64,000 bases of DNA, taken from positions 5,938,522-6,002,521 of the forward strand of contig CM041202.1 of assembly GCA_023078555.1 (NCBI GenBank). The letters run 5' to 3'. The position numbers and the translations under genes are program-made. Below are positions 11,795-25,400 of the stretch, piece after piece (the first letter of the stretch is position 1; each line of letters opens with the position of its first letter). A model generated the notes under the pieces. That model made no database searches. It was not told the origin of the DNA and saw only the letters and a list, made by a program, of their open reading frames with translations. The DNA is from Ulva prolifera (lineage: Eukaryota > Chlorophyta > Ulvophyceae > Ulvales > Ulvaceae).

Positions 11795-12429
11795 GCTCGC
11801 TCTGTGTGTTACAAGGACAAAGGCAGCAAGCCGGGCAGCACCGCGAAAGGAGCAAGCAGACGAAGCAAACACCAAGACACCCACGAACATCTCACCCATC
11901 ACCGGCGCAGCAAGCGACACAGATCCGCAGACCGCCAAGCACACACCCACACACCAGCACACACACGCACAGACCCACACACCCACAAACCCAAACCCAC
12001 AAACGCGCACGCACAAACCCCACGGCCGACACACAACATCACAACCACCAGCACCACAACGCCCGCCGCCGTACGACAGGGCCAAACCCAACACACTGCT
12101 GCCTGAGGCCGCCCATCATGGCCGCCCGATTGCCGGGGCCCGCCCTGGCCCCAAGACCCACCCCCACCCCACCAAGCCACAGCATACCACGCCAGCCCTG
12201 CACACCGCCGCGCAGCCCCGCCGGCCCACGCCGCACCGCACCCAGGACCCTGCATCGCCCAAGCCGTTCCGCAGTCCCCGCACATGCCAACGAAGGCATC
12301 CCGCACACCCATCGGACCCGGCCCAGCTGGAGTCAGAGGCCACAGGTCGGTGGCGTCAAGCGGACGGGGCGCCCAAGGGGCACCCCACCGCTCAGGCCGG
12401 ATGGCCTGTAAGCGGCTCGCTCTGTGTGT
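11795..12429 (-). mobile_element. Retroposon RB, 605 bp, with 15-bp target duplication
   Basis: The 15-mer GCTCGCTCTGTGTGT occurs at 11795-11809 and again at 12415-12429, flanking a 605-bp element (11810-12414). On the plus strand the element starts tacaaggacaaaggc. Other copies share exactly this end but stop at different points on the other side. Reverse-transcribed elements are truncated at their 5' ends, so the shared end is the 3' end and the element runs on the minus strand, ending gcctttgtccttgta. There is no poly(A). The body is CA/GT-rich and shows no convincing protein. Confidence 0.85.
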
Positions 12430-13587
12430 ATGGCCCTGTGTCCAAGTTGTCTATCTCACAGAGGTACACATGTGTTCAAGGAGAGTGTCCGGCCGCAAAC
12501 ACTAGCAAACAGTGTAGCACTGCACACATCTGAGCATGCACTACGGACATCCGCATACACTAGCTGGCATGCAGTGTTACAAGGAGCATACACTGCACAC
12601 ATCTGAGCATACACTACGCAACTCCGAGGCAAATTTGAGACCACATGATATCATGATCAAGGTGAGCATACCTGGGTGCCAGTTCATCTCACCTGACCTG
12701 CGGAGATTCACTCCTCCATCAACATGGCAAAGGCTGCACAGGCCAAGTTGGTCCTTCGTCAACGTTTATGTGCATGGCTACTGTAGCTCATTGGCAGATC
12801 ACCCCAGGCTCTCTGTTTCAGGAGAATGTTGCACTTGCAAGAAGCAGAACGAGGCCGGTTGCGGGAGCAGCTGTGCCACTGGCACACGCTGGGGATCACT
12901 GTCGAACGATCGCTTGCAGTGATCGATCTCTGCATCTCGCGGCCGATACACGCGTACCAGAAATTGACTACCCCTGCAGCAGTCGTAAGCGGCGGTATTG
13001 CATGCGGCAGGGGTGTATGATAATGACAATTAATCACTTGCGGTCGGCTTCGGGCATGCACAAGCACATGCACGGCGAGAAGTCGACACTGGCAATGTGA
13101 GAGCTGCACATGCGTTCACTAATCATTACACCTCCCAACGTGCCACTGCAGAGTTTTGTAATTGCCTCTGCCGCTTTGCGCACGCTCCTGGTCGCACGCT
13201 GCTCGTGCCTCGCGTGCAGGTCGCTCGCGTGCAGCTCGAAATGCTGGCTGTGAAATGCTTGGCGGTCTGTGATTACAACACAGCGAACGGGTCTCACAAG
13301 AAGCAGCACGGCACAAAAGCCTGTCGTGGGGATTCTCCTATTCACACAGCTGTACTGCAGCAGAGCAATGCTCAGCCACCCTTTGAGGCTCACTCCTGCA
13401 GAACAGCTGCAGGCACCTCAAGCACTGAAGGCCATGGTGAAACGTATATGCGTTTGCTGCATACGTTTCAGCAATTAATCTTCCAAGATATTTACAGTAG
13501 CCTGCATGGGTCTGAAACAGCACAGCGCCAGAACCAGGTTGTGTTCTTGACCTATGTGCTGCTTAGATTTCGCAGTGCTGCCCGCCA

Positions 13588-13684
13588 CCGTTGGGTCGTC
13601 GGGCCCGAAATGTAATAATTCCGAATATTCAGGTCTGATGTCTGGGCGGCAGCCCTGGAAATGCTGCAAAGCGACCCAACACTA
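13588..13684. mobile_element. Short TIR element (hAT-like MITE), degraded copy
   Basis: This is about 97 bp with ends resembling ccgttgggtcg and cgacccaacactac. Its interior, aattccgaatattcaggtct, is shared with the copies at 50523-50626 and 58967-59068. The left end has lost the cagt of the intact inverted repeat. Confidence 0.65.
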
Positions 13685-13934
13685 CAGTGCCCGCCTCGCC
13701 ACCTGTGTCCTTAAGCTTGTAACATAGCACCACTGGCATAACCTCACGAAGCAGCCACCAAGCATACAGCCACATCTGGACAACATTGTGCCAGATGGAG
13801 ATTTTTGCTTGCGCGCAACAACAGGGCCTGACTGAACAAGGCATTCCTGTATGACTCGAGATCTGCACCAAACACTACGCTGATGGCACGTCACGCGGGA
13901 GAAGCAGTTTTGGCGGGAGTCCCAGTCCCGTCTG

Positions 13935-14432
13935 ATGGCCTCTCGCCGCAAACATGCCATCCGGCCTGAGTGGGACTGCGGGGACGGCTTGGGCACCGCA
14001 TCGTCCCTGGTGCGATGCAGCGCGGGCCGGCCGGGCTGCGAGGCGGTGTGCCAGGCTGGCAGGGTGCGCTGTGGGTTTGGGGGTGGGGTGGGGTTTGGGG
14101 CGCCGGCGGCCCCTGGCAGTCGAGCGGCCCGGATGAGCGGCCTCGCGGGCGGCAGTACTAGTGTGTCGGGCGCGGCTCTGTCGTATGGCGACAGGCATTT
14201 GAGGTGTTGGTTGCTGTGTGGTTGTGTTTGAGGCGTTGTGTTTGGGGCGTTGTGGTTGTGTGTGCGTGTGTGGGTGTGTCCTTGGCGGTCTGCGGATCTG
14301 TGTCGTTTGCTGAGAACGTGGCGAGCTTTATGTTTGTTGCGTGCGTGGGTGTCTGGGTGTGTGCTTGATCTGCTTCCTCCTTCCGCGGTACTGCCCGCGT
14401 CGCCGCCTTCATCCTTGCAACACCCACGCATG
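13935..14432 (+). mobile_element. Diverged retroposon RB copy
   Basis: Its 3' end reads gccgccttcatccttgcaac near 14430, the family terminus. The body shares the GT-rich stretch and the gcggtctgcggatctgtgtcg segment with the copies at 11810, 25162 and 53550, in the opposite orientation. It is more diverged than those three, so older. Confidence 0.7.
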
Positions 14433-16412
14433 CAGTTGTAGCTCGTACTTCCAGAAGACCAGCCGGCTTCAAAGCCAGCTTGGAAGTCTAGCCGGCTCTG
14501 AAAACACGAATGGGCAACAGCTGCCCTTATCGATGCCATATCTGCTCGTGGAGGCCTTGACAGAGGTGCTAGGTGGACAAGAATGGATGAACTTTAGATA
14601 ACAATTGAAGAACGACAGCTGGCATGTGAGTTTCCGAAAAGAGTTTCCGAGTCGGAGGCGCTTGCTGAGAGATGCTTCTGAAGCGCTAGCTGTCCTGTGC
14701 TTTGTTGCTGTACACCCCACTCGCAGCTTGAGCTGCAATGAGCTCTGCAATGAGCTCTGCAATGCTATAGTATGAGATATGCCAGACAGCTGCATGTGTC
14801 ACATGTCCATGCATAAGCTAGCCAATGCATTGCTAGCCAATACAGTGTTGATTTCTGGATCCATGTATAGTTGGGTAAAGTTGGGAACTGCGGTCCACGC
14901 GTTCGGATCCGGAAGCACTCGCAGCCACGGCGCATCACCGCTCTCGGCGCAGTGGCTGCGAGTTAAAGCAGGGCCCAGGGACGTGATTGCACCTTGGTTC
15001 CACTGTGGGCGACCCATGCATGGCTAGTGGCCATTGGCCACCTCAGCTGAGCTCAGCCCGGCCAGGCCCGGTGTGCGCATGCGTAGAACGCGTTGTAACG
15101 GACAAAGCGGTTACATTTGCATGCGCACCGGTGCACACCATGGCTGACCGAGCGCGCCGAGTCGGGTAAGTCGTCTGCTCTGCCGTTCGCGCTGTGTTCG
15201 CCCGCAAGCTCATCCCTCGAGGATATCAGGGCCAGGCCTGTGCACACCATGGCGCTTGAGGATTCCGTAACAACTTGCCGATGTTCACGAGCATAAGCTT
15301 CACATATCAATAAAACTTGCAAGTCATGACATGTTACGCCTTTGGCCAGATTTTGCGCCTGTGCTCTGGTGAATGGCTTGTGCAGGTTAAACAGTTGATT
15401 GTTCTGGGGAGACTGGTCGGAATAACACTGTACATGTGTCGGGCTTGACGTAATCGTCAGTGGGGTGATCCGCCCGCCCCGAACGCCAAACGCAGCCTAG
15501 ACAAGCTTGTTCACAGCCCGGTATGACCTGGGTTTTATCCCACAGCGGGACTCTTTATGTCATGCACGGCGGCATCTCATCATGTAGCACTCCCGAGTCT
15601 GGCCGCTACGCTGATTTCACGATACAAGTCGAGATATCGGCCAACATGTTGCAACAGCGCGGTTGTTCACAGGCGGCCATGCATGCACGGAGTTGTCCAG
15701 TCAGCGACACCTGTTTGTTAACGTTCCATATTCCAGATCAGGGCCCAATGCATATGTGTTTTTGGCGAGTACACGCTGTCGTGGAATGTTGGAGCAATCT
15801 GTGTGTGAGGATGGCTGCCGTACAACACCGACTGTCCAGGGAGGACGGGTCTGAATCGCTGCGGCTGCGGCACCCTTACGCTGAGTGTGTTTCATGGAGG
15901 ATGGGTGCACCACTATTACTTGGGATGAGGTCTTGGTGTTTATGTGCATTATTCGGCACTGAACACCTGGATTTCCGGGCATGACCTCGAACAAGACCGG
16001 CTGGCGGGGTCCTCGCACCACCATCCCTGCGGGCTCGTTGCGAGTTTGGGTAGCAACAACGCTAGGGTCCATGGGGCATGGTCATCTGTCGGCAGGGACT
16101 TTACCCATCCCATCGAGAGAGTTTTGCGCCTGGCGTAGCCCAATGGGACGCAGGCGTGGAGCGTAAGTCACGCAACATATGCGAATGCCTCTGGTGGTGT
16201 TCCGCTTCTGTTACCGCACACAGTTTGTCGACGAGAGTGCAGCAACACGATTATGACCTTGTGCAATGAAGTCTTGTATACGTTTGCTTGATGGATAACC
16301 ATGCCAGTCGCGAACTGGTTGTAAGCAGTTCGAACAAAACATTGCGTGGCGACCGCTCGGTCCGCTTCAGCATGGCAAGCTATATGATGATCGCATAGTT
16401 TTATACTGCAAA
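14433..16412. other. Upstream region of the receptor-like gene, no gene identified
   Basis: Nothing here could be assigned. An ATG in good context (accatgg, 15140) is followed 26 nt later by a canonical gtaagt donor at 15166, which could be a tiny first exon, but no partner exon was found. A 153-codon frame at 15523-15984 matches no family I know. The promoter of the gene starting at 16413 should lie in the last part. Confidence 0.5.
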
Positions 16413-19400
16413 ATGTGCTTCCTCAGTGTGCTAGGCGGTCTTGTCGGCTTGTGCCGGCTCCTTCCGACTTGGCGTGCACACCGAGCATGCCGGGCTGTCG
16501 CCGTGCCAAGAGCCTCGATCGCCGCGGTCCTGCTGGTGCTGGCGATTCATTTTGACGGTCTAGGGAGAAGCATGGGGCAGGAGGCTGACTACGCTTCCGT
16601 GAGTTCTCCAGGAGAGCTGCAAGACGCAGTCAATCGGGGCGTGCGCCACATCATCGTCACGGCACACCTGGACATGGCATCGACGCCTCTTTCACAAGAC
16701 TCCAGAACTCAGGAAGACTTTGTTCTGTCAATTGTGCAGGCGCTAGAAGGCGGGTACACTCGCAGCATACGGGTACGTTGGGCTGTGTGACCCTCCAGCC
16801 GTAGGACATGAACTCGCGGTCTACTGGTACATGTCACTTTGCGGTTAAAGGCTTGCAAATGTAAATTCAACCTCGCTCACGTTCTTGCTGTTTTGGCTCG
16901 GGTATTTTGGTGCCCTGGTGTGCGACAGTGCCAGTCTGGAGACCTAGGCACACGTGCAGGGCAACTGCAGTACGCACGCTAGGGACGTACCTCCCGAGCC
17001 GTCCCTGCTATCCCCACGGCAGTGCATCATCACAGTGAGAGACAGCTTTCTCGATGTTGCCGTCGATGCCGCAGATGTGTGGCTCTCCGATCTGTACATC
17101 CGCGTCGCAAGCTGGGACGTGACACCCAGGACAGTGCTCAGGGCGGGGAGAGGAGACCTTTGGCTCACCCATGTCTCGCTCATTGGGCAAGGGGAACTCT
17201 GCAGAGGTGTTGAGGTACATGAAAAGCGAAGGCTTTTTGCGAGAGGTAACTCCCACTCACTCTTGACTCTGACTTCACACTTCCTGTGCCAAGCAGAATA
17301 AGCACACAGTCCACAGATCAGCCATACGGAACGCACAGTCTCTTCCTCTAGCACAGTGAAGACATCGTCGCTAATCTAGCAGCAGAATTGTATGTCTCAT
17401 AGGCCCACGCCTGCCCTTCCTCAACAGGCCTGTCAAGGCTCGTGGTACAATAGAAACCACTGCCTTGTCCTGCAGCGTAGCCCAGAAGGCCATATGCATA
17501 TACGATAACACGTGCCCGAGCAATTAACTATTGCGCTGTGTTGAATATACGAAGGCAAGCACGTCGACTGACGACACCTTGACGCTCTGATTCACAAAAA
17601 CACCACCCACACCTTGCCCCCGACACCCTCCCCGCATTGCCACAGCACAATCATTCGGCCGTTACCATACCGGACGTGTGCAGAGAGCACCATCACGGGA
17701 TTCAAACACACCCGCGACGCCGCGTTCCAGCTCCGCCCCGCGGCCACCGCCACCTTTGTCCGCACCACCTTCTCCGCAAACGAAGTCTCTCAGCGCTCGG
17801 ACCCCCTCGCCCCCGAGATCGTCCCCATCGGCCCGGACGGCGGCCTCCGCTCCCCCCCGGCCACGACCAGCCGCCGCAGCCTCACCGCGGCCGATGACAA
17901 CGCGGCCGCCGTGAGCTACCACGCATGCCGCTTCGAGAGCCGCTCAGCGCTCCCAGCGCACAGCGTGGCCGTCGACACGGCGCGGTGCCGCGTGTACAGC
18001 GACGGGTACGGGCCGCGGGTCTACGACGCGGAGTCGGGCCGCGTCAGCGGGCCGTGGGAGCTCGTCGAGGACCCGGCGGCGGCGGCGGCGGCGGCGGAAG
18101 TGCCGGCGGGGTCCCCGGAGGACATCTACCAGAAGCGCGGCTTCCCGAGAGAGGCGGACGTGGTGTTCAGCGAACTCGTGCAGGCGCGCTTCCCATGCGT
18201 AAAGTAAAGGAAGCTCGAATTTACGTGACCACTCCAGAGCACCCCCTCCTCCTCGTAGCTTACTATGCCGCTTCAGCGATCCAACGCTCGTATCTATGGT
18301 GTCAAAGAGGTAGAGATTCTTCTTTGTGTGTTTTGTCCGCTCACGTTGCCCGCACTCATCTGTGGCACATGCCTATGGCATCGGCCACGCTCCCATTTTG
18401 ACTCTTCCTGGCCGTCCCTTACAGTTGACCCCGGGCTGATACGTGCGTATGCCACTCCAAACAATCGAGCCGATGCTGGGTGCGACGGCAGGCCAACACA
18501 AGCCTGGTTGAGTGCTGCTGTGTTGCGAGGACAAGCCAGACAGGCGGAACCCTGCAGATGACACGGGCACGCCGCTAGCTGCACGGGCGCAGCTGTATGA
18601 AACGCAGCTTTGATACATGGCACGGGAGGAGGCAAGGGACACCGCAGACACAGGGAGCAGCTCGATAACAGGGTTACCATTGGACTCACAACGTAGCTGT
18701 GTGCAGGAGGAGGTCGCCGTGAGCGGGCTCCTCATGGAGATGGCGCTGCCGCTACCAGCCGCCACAGAGTACACCGTCCGGCCGCCCTCCGGCGCCGACG
18801 AGGCCGCAGCCGCTGCAGAGGGGGGTGAACCGGGAGTTTCGGGGTGGTCGCCGGTGAAGTTCGCGCTCGTGTTTGCGGTCGCAGGGGCCATCCTCATGCT
18901 TCTGCTCGGCATCGTCGGCGTGCTGCTGCGCGCGCTGATGCTGCAGAGGCGGAAGAAGCAGCAGACGTGTGACGCGCCAAAGTGGCCAGAGGTGCGCTGA
19001 GTCCCCCCTCCCCATGTCGCCTTGCACCGCGCAACACTGCATGAGCGGCCCTGGTCTGGCTGCTACCTGAGCGCAGCGCCGTCTCATTACGTTTGGGGAC
19101 GGCGACTGCGGGGGAAGATCACCCTCGTGTGTGCGCTGTGCGAGAGTCTCCAGCGCTCTTGTGCAGGATTCTGTGGGGGACGGGGAGCCACGCTGCGTCT
19201 CGAGCCTCCCGAGGCCGAGCCTCCCTGCAGACGAGTCTTTGATCGCAGTGTCGCTCGGTACCGGCACGACGCCCATGAGGAGTGCGTTCTCTCTGAGCGG
19301 CCGCGCACACGGCCCGCCCCCTCCGCCGTCGGCAGGCAGCGATGAGCCCCGCACCAGTCACCCCCCTAGCCCATCCCGCCCGGAGGGCCCGGGCCCCGCC

Positions 19401-22400
19401 CCGCCCCCCGCGTGGCCGAGCTTCAGCCGAGAGCGCGCCGCCGTCGGAACCGCCGGCTCTAGCCGCGCAGGCGGCGGCAGCCGCCGCTCCTCTACGGCCC
19501 ACGACCGAGAACCCGGCCCTGGCCTGTGCCCCCCCGCGGCGCAGCTACAACACGGTCACAACCCTGCGTACGCCATCGCGCAGGCCCCCGCGTCCGCGCC
19601 GGCGCCTGCGGCCCGACACCCCGGCCCCGGCGGCCCCATGTATATTTCCCCTCCAAACAGCCTGCCGCCGATTACCAGCGCCCGCGCACAGAAGCCGATC
19701 CGCCGCAGCGCGCAGTCGGCCGCTGCCGACGAGCCTACGCAGTCGCGCTCGCTGTTTGATGTCTACGCGAATCTGAACCGCTCCGTCGTCTTTCCCAACA
19801 TGTCGCCGGCCACGACGGAGCGCGGCTACCCTGCCACGGACGCACGCAGGCAGCCGCCGGCGTCACAACCGCAGCTGTCTCCCCGCTCCGACCCCCTGAA
19901 CACGCACGCTTGTGCCGTAGAGCCAGCCCCGGCTGACGTCTCTGAGCTCGCGAAGATCAGTTCAGGCGGACGAGGCAAAGAGGGGGGTGTATGGGACCGC
20001 GTCGGGACATGGGTGCGGACGAGCTCGCCGGCGAGCGGCGCCGCCGTGGACGACATGCATGCATCAATACACGCAGCCGCTGCGGCCGCGCCGGACGGCA
20101 ATGCGGCGTGGCGTGGCATTCCAATCTGGGGGGGCATGCATGCCGGCGACCACCGCGCGCCCACGTCGCCGCCGTCGGCGACCATGGGAAAGTATGGGGG
20201 AAGCGTTCCAGGTGTGCCGCCACGTTTCGCGGGGCCGCACGATGCGACGGGGCCGCGTGACACCGTGACACTCGACCCCCAGAGTGCCCCCCCAACCTCC
20301 CAGAGGCTAACTGTCACCGCGGAAGGCGAGGCAGGTCACTCCACTGCCATGCTCGGCGGCCCAGGGGGCCTGCCGGCGGCCGTCCCAGCCGCCGGCGTCA
20401 CGTCCGTCCCCCAGAACGTGCTCCTCTACCAGGGCGCAAGTACGGAGACGGGGGAGCTGCCGGAGGTGCCCCTGAAGCCGCCCTCCAAGGGCTCCCGGGC
20501 GGGGGGCCGCAGCGAGGAGCGGGCGTCGGCCGGGCTCGTGTCGGATGCCGGCACGCGCGCGCCGGGGGAGGAGTGGTGGGGGCCGAGCGAGATCGAGGCG
20601 CGGCGGACGCGGCTCGTGGAGCACCTAAACCACCCGGTCGCGAGGTCGCTGCCCGCTGGACTGATGAGCCTGGTGCCTGCCCAGGAGCACCGCGACGGCA
20701 GCCGTGCGCCCCCTCACTGCTTCCAACCTGCTGCGAGCCCTCCGGCAAAGTGAGATCTCTCTCGAACTAACCTCGAACTAAACTCGATGTATAATCATAA
20801 TATAATCATAATCAACTCGATAATCTTCTTAACTCCTGTGGTCCGGCTCACTGTCCTGGAGCGTGTGTTGTTTGTGTGTGGTTTCGTCGCTGCGCGGTTC
20901 GTGCGAGGTGGTCATGCTGCATGCATGCCTGCACGCGCCCGTCTCGGTGTGCGCTGTCTGTGATGTGTCGCCGCGTCGTGCTGGTTTGAACTGTCTGTAC
21001 TGCACAGCCTGCGCCTGCGGTGTATTGAAGCAATCCGATTTATGCATCAGGGGGGGGGGGGGGGGGGGGTGGCAAGCCGTGAGGAGGGGAGGGCATGCCG
21101 GCACCGCAGATGTACGACTGCTCCTCGGAGTTTGCCCATGAGCACCCATCAGCAAGCCCAGGGTAGGGGGCCTTGTGTGTGTATGGCTGCGGCCAGAGCG
21201 GGTGCTGCCGTGTGCGGTTGCGTGGGTGTGTTGGTCTGTGCCGCGTGTTAAGTAAAGTAAAGTAAATCTAAATTTACTGAGCCGTATCCTATTGGACATT
21301 GACAACTCCGAATTAACGGGACCACATATGCCGAAGGGGTAAACCACCTGGAAACCCCCCTCAGACGACCGTACGCAACTCACAGGGCCTCCTCCTGTGC
21401 TAAGCGAGGTGGTCACGTGCGGCCGTTTCGATTCCCCAAAGCGCACGCAGAATCGAACCCACGACCTCCTGAAACGGAGGGGGTAGCTGTGTTGTGACCG
21501 CGGTGCCACCTGCCTTGCTCGCTTTGTCCTTGTACCACACATCAGCAATCCCAGCAGGTGTGGGGCATGCACGATCTGCAGCAGGGTTGTTGTGCTCGTG
21601 TCTGCTGTCCTCGCTCTTCTCCCACGCCTCTGCAGTCAAGGTCAAGGGGATGCGTGGCTATGGGGGAGAGGGGCAGTGCAGGGATCGTTTGCGGAGCTGC
21701 TGCCTTTGGCAGTGAGAGTGGCAGTGGCTCTGCCATGAGGGGCAGTGAACGATCACATGCTTGTCTGCAGGGGGTGGGTGAATGTCTAGGGTGGAGTGTG
21801 AGAGGAGCCATGTATGCATACCAGAAGGAGCTGGCAGGCAGGTGGCATGTGGGATGCCCATCCCACTGAGAACTTCAGGCATGACTGTGATACAATAGTC
21901 GTAACCAAACATTGAAATATAGTGAACTCACTCCTTCACAGCCTGGTGTGCTGTGGTACCTGCCATGAGACATTGCTATGGGAAATTGCTTGTTGTGAGT
22001 ATTCTCTTGGAGGGTGGCCATTGCAAAATTTACTTACTGCAGCACTGGTGACCGCACTAGCACTAGTGACCGTACTGGTGAAGGCAAGGCACAACGGTCT
22101 GCGCAGGTGGCCCTGCTTGCTGCTCCTCAATGCGAGCAGACGCTGGAGACTGCAGCCAGTTATTGCTTAATGCACAGCACAAAATTGATGCATTCTGCCT
22201 TGTTGCCCTGTAGCTTTGCACATTTCCCACTCTGATGGGCCACTACACCAGTGTGTATAGGAAATGACCCTGTGGCTATGCCTGCTGTTGTTGGCAGGAT
22301 GGCCTCATGCTCCAACAAGAGCTATGGCAAGAGCTCAAGCATGCACTACAGTATCACACGTTTCTCATCAAACCCCCTGCTTCCATGCCCAGCAGGGGTC

Positions 22401-25400
22401 CTCCTGATTCCGACTGCTGCAGCTCACAGCTGTGCCACATAGCAGTCCCTGTGCCATACCTGCTGACAGTGCGCTTCAGTGATGCCCTCCAAAGTGCATT
22501 GGAGGCTGTGCCCCTGTTGCACTGCAAATGGTGTCCCCCTGTTTGTTTGACTCCGGTTCCTCATGACCTTCTCCATGTTTCTGCCATGCCTCTGAAAGTT
22601 CGCATGTTCAGAATCCAAATTGTTCTGATCTCTTCTTTCTCGATCTGTGAGGGTTTGTTTCGTCACTGGAGCTCACAGGGACCTCTGTGCCTAATGTGAG
22701 CAGTTGGGTGCTGGCTGGCCAGCTCAGCAGGCCAGCTCAGCAGCTGCTTAGGGTGTCAACCCTGAGACACTGTGCACAATGTTCAGCGTCAGCATGACCA
22801 CAAGGAGGAATGCAGCCACTTGTGTACCACAAGAACACAGCAATAACACTAATACCAGCAGTGTACCGCATCCAGGTGCACATTACTTTTTCTTGACTGG
22901 ACAAGTGCATCGCATTGCTTGTAGTCAGCCTGAGCCCCATGACACCTGCACATGACAGGACAGGCTGAGCTTACTGTTGAAAAGCTATCTGTGTGTGCAT
23001 TTACACTCAAGCCACCCTCCATTTCATCATTGATGATGTGCCAGAGGGTGGCTTTAGTGATCAAGCACATCAGCAACAGTATTTATAAGCAATGCTCCCA
23101 CCCCCATGAGTCGCAGCAGACAGCCACACAATCAGCCACAGCATACTCAGCAAAGCAAGTCAGTCTGCACTGCCAGCCTGCTGAGCACACATTCACACAT
23201 CTGAAAGTGCACTGTCCACCTCTGGTGATGCACACCCCCTCTGCTCATGGTTGACTCAGAGGCACAGGAGGTGACTATGCTCACCTGCTGAGCAGACAGC
23301 CACCCCTTGTAGACACACCCTGCCCTCGCTGAGCCCCACCACTCCTGCATTGCAAGCGGCATGAAACAGTGCAGTCCATTCAACATTGGCGATCGTTTGA
23401 TTTTAGGTGATCTGGCCGAGTCCGGGGCAAAGTGGAGTGCGGCAAAGTCGTGTCAAAGTTGTGACATGTCAACCAACCACGGATCCTTATTGGACTGCAA
23501 CATGCTCCGGAGGCGCATGATACACTTGACGTCGGTTGCGTGCAGTATAGTCACGACGACAGACCTATTGCGTTTGGTGCACTCCCGTGATATGATATGA
23601 ACTATGACTGCTGCACCTCTGTACGCTTGCACGCCGGCGCTCATGTCAGTGGAATCCCGACCGACCTTTGCAAGATGTGATACGCCCCCGCCCCCGCCCC
23701 TCACTCCACGGCCGCGGAGTGCAGAGTACACAGTCGTCCAGTTTGCGCGGCGCGTGCACGCCGGCGGCGAGGTCGCCGTGAAGTTCTTCCTCGAGGCCGA
23801 GCACTTCCAGGCGGAGCGCCGCACGCAGTACGTGCCCGCGCTGCGCGCCGCGCGCCTGCCGCTCGAGAGCGTTCACGGCAACGAGGACGGCGCCCTCACC
23901 GACGGCCACGGCCAGCCGCTGCCGCCGTGCATCGTGATGCCGCGGGGCGTGCCGCTCGAGGAGTGGATGCGCCGCGAGAGCCCCGACATCCTCCACGCCG
24001 TCGCGGTGCGCCCCCCCTTCCGTCTCCCCCAGCACGCCGCGCCAGATGCGCAGCAGGCTCCTGCAGCCTTTGAGCTCGGTTTGCACCGCGGCGGCCCATG
24101 CATGATTGTGTGCGGCACAGATCGGGTCACAACGCAGACACTGCGTGAGCCTCCCTCGGCACCTCTCCTGCAAGCCCTTTACTTATCGCGTGTGCGCCTC
24201 GCAGCCGCTCACAACCGGTCAGGGATCGGGATCGTTTCACATGGTCGCTTGAGTAGTCCCAGAAGGTTGGTGGTTCGCTGAATGCTGTGAATTTCTGCAG
24301 GTCAGCTTGTGCTCGAACACTCTGCACCATGCTGCCATCATGTAGTGCTGTGCCACAGCCATGCATGCTGCAACCCTGTTGTCCAACTCTACGGAATCTG
24401 AATTTGAAGGAACAGATCGTGGAACGTACTGCGACTACCGACACACCAGGTGCATCTAGCCAGCCAGCATGTGTATCTCGAGGACGGTACCTCTCCGCAA
24501 TTGCCGGTGTGGTTCATGCTGTTGCCTCGAAGCTGCTGCTGCATGAGGGCACATTTGTCCGGGTCATGTGGGTCATTTCGGCCTTAGTCCGAACAGATCT
24601 GCTGGCGACACCTGTGGGGTCGACCAGTGTTATGATCTTTCGTGAATCACGAGCGTAGTATGCGGGTTGCGGAGCACAAGCGGGTTGACCGGAAGTAAGT
24701 GTTGGGAATAGGGACAGGAGTAGGTCGTGACAAGGGCCGATTCTTGGAGCTGCCAAGGACCAGGCATAGTAGCTCCGGTGTTGCATTCCCTCTGAGCTCC
24801 GGCTGACCCAAGGGGCCAGTGGTATAGCGGCCATATCACTGGATTGCCACAAGCAGTATGTGATACAAGGACACAGCCGGAGTGGCCGGCAGCACCGCCA
24901 GGGCAACGAGCAAGCGCCCCAGCGGCCCAACACTCGCACGCCAGGAGAGTCACCCAGTCGCTGGCCACAGCCGTGTGTGGACTCGTGTAGAAGCTGGTGT
25001 GTGGACTTGTGTAGACGGTGCAGCACTGGGAGCAGCGCGATTGACTTGACTGACACCACGCATGCAAACATGCACCATATGGTGCACAGGGCCCTGCCTC
25101 TGCCCGTGCCACTGCAGTGCTGCAGCCTGTGTCACAAGGACAGGGGGGCTGCAGCCTGTGTTACAAGGACAAAGGCAGCAAGTCGGGCAGCACCGCGAAA
25201 GGAGCAAGCAGACGAAGCAAACACCAAGACACCCACGAACATCTCACCCATCACCGGCGCAGCAAGCGACACAGATCCGCAGACCGCCAAGCACACACCC
25301 ACACACCAGCACACACACGCACAGACCCACACACCCACAAACCCAAACCCCCACACGCGCACGCACAAACCCCACGGCCGACACACAACATCACAACCAC

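Noticed and set aside
11715-12533. 272-codon plus-strand frame, and similar frames at 24860-25666 and 53486-53986
   Set aside because: These are translations of the CA-rich retroposon body (Thr/His/Pro-rich). The same sequence recurs as a mobile repeat with target duplications.
21440-21510. A functional tRNA gene
   Set aside because: A-box, stem and B-box are present but there is no proper acceptor stem and it continues into a repeated body with a TTTAC tail, so it is a SINE.
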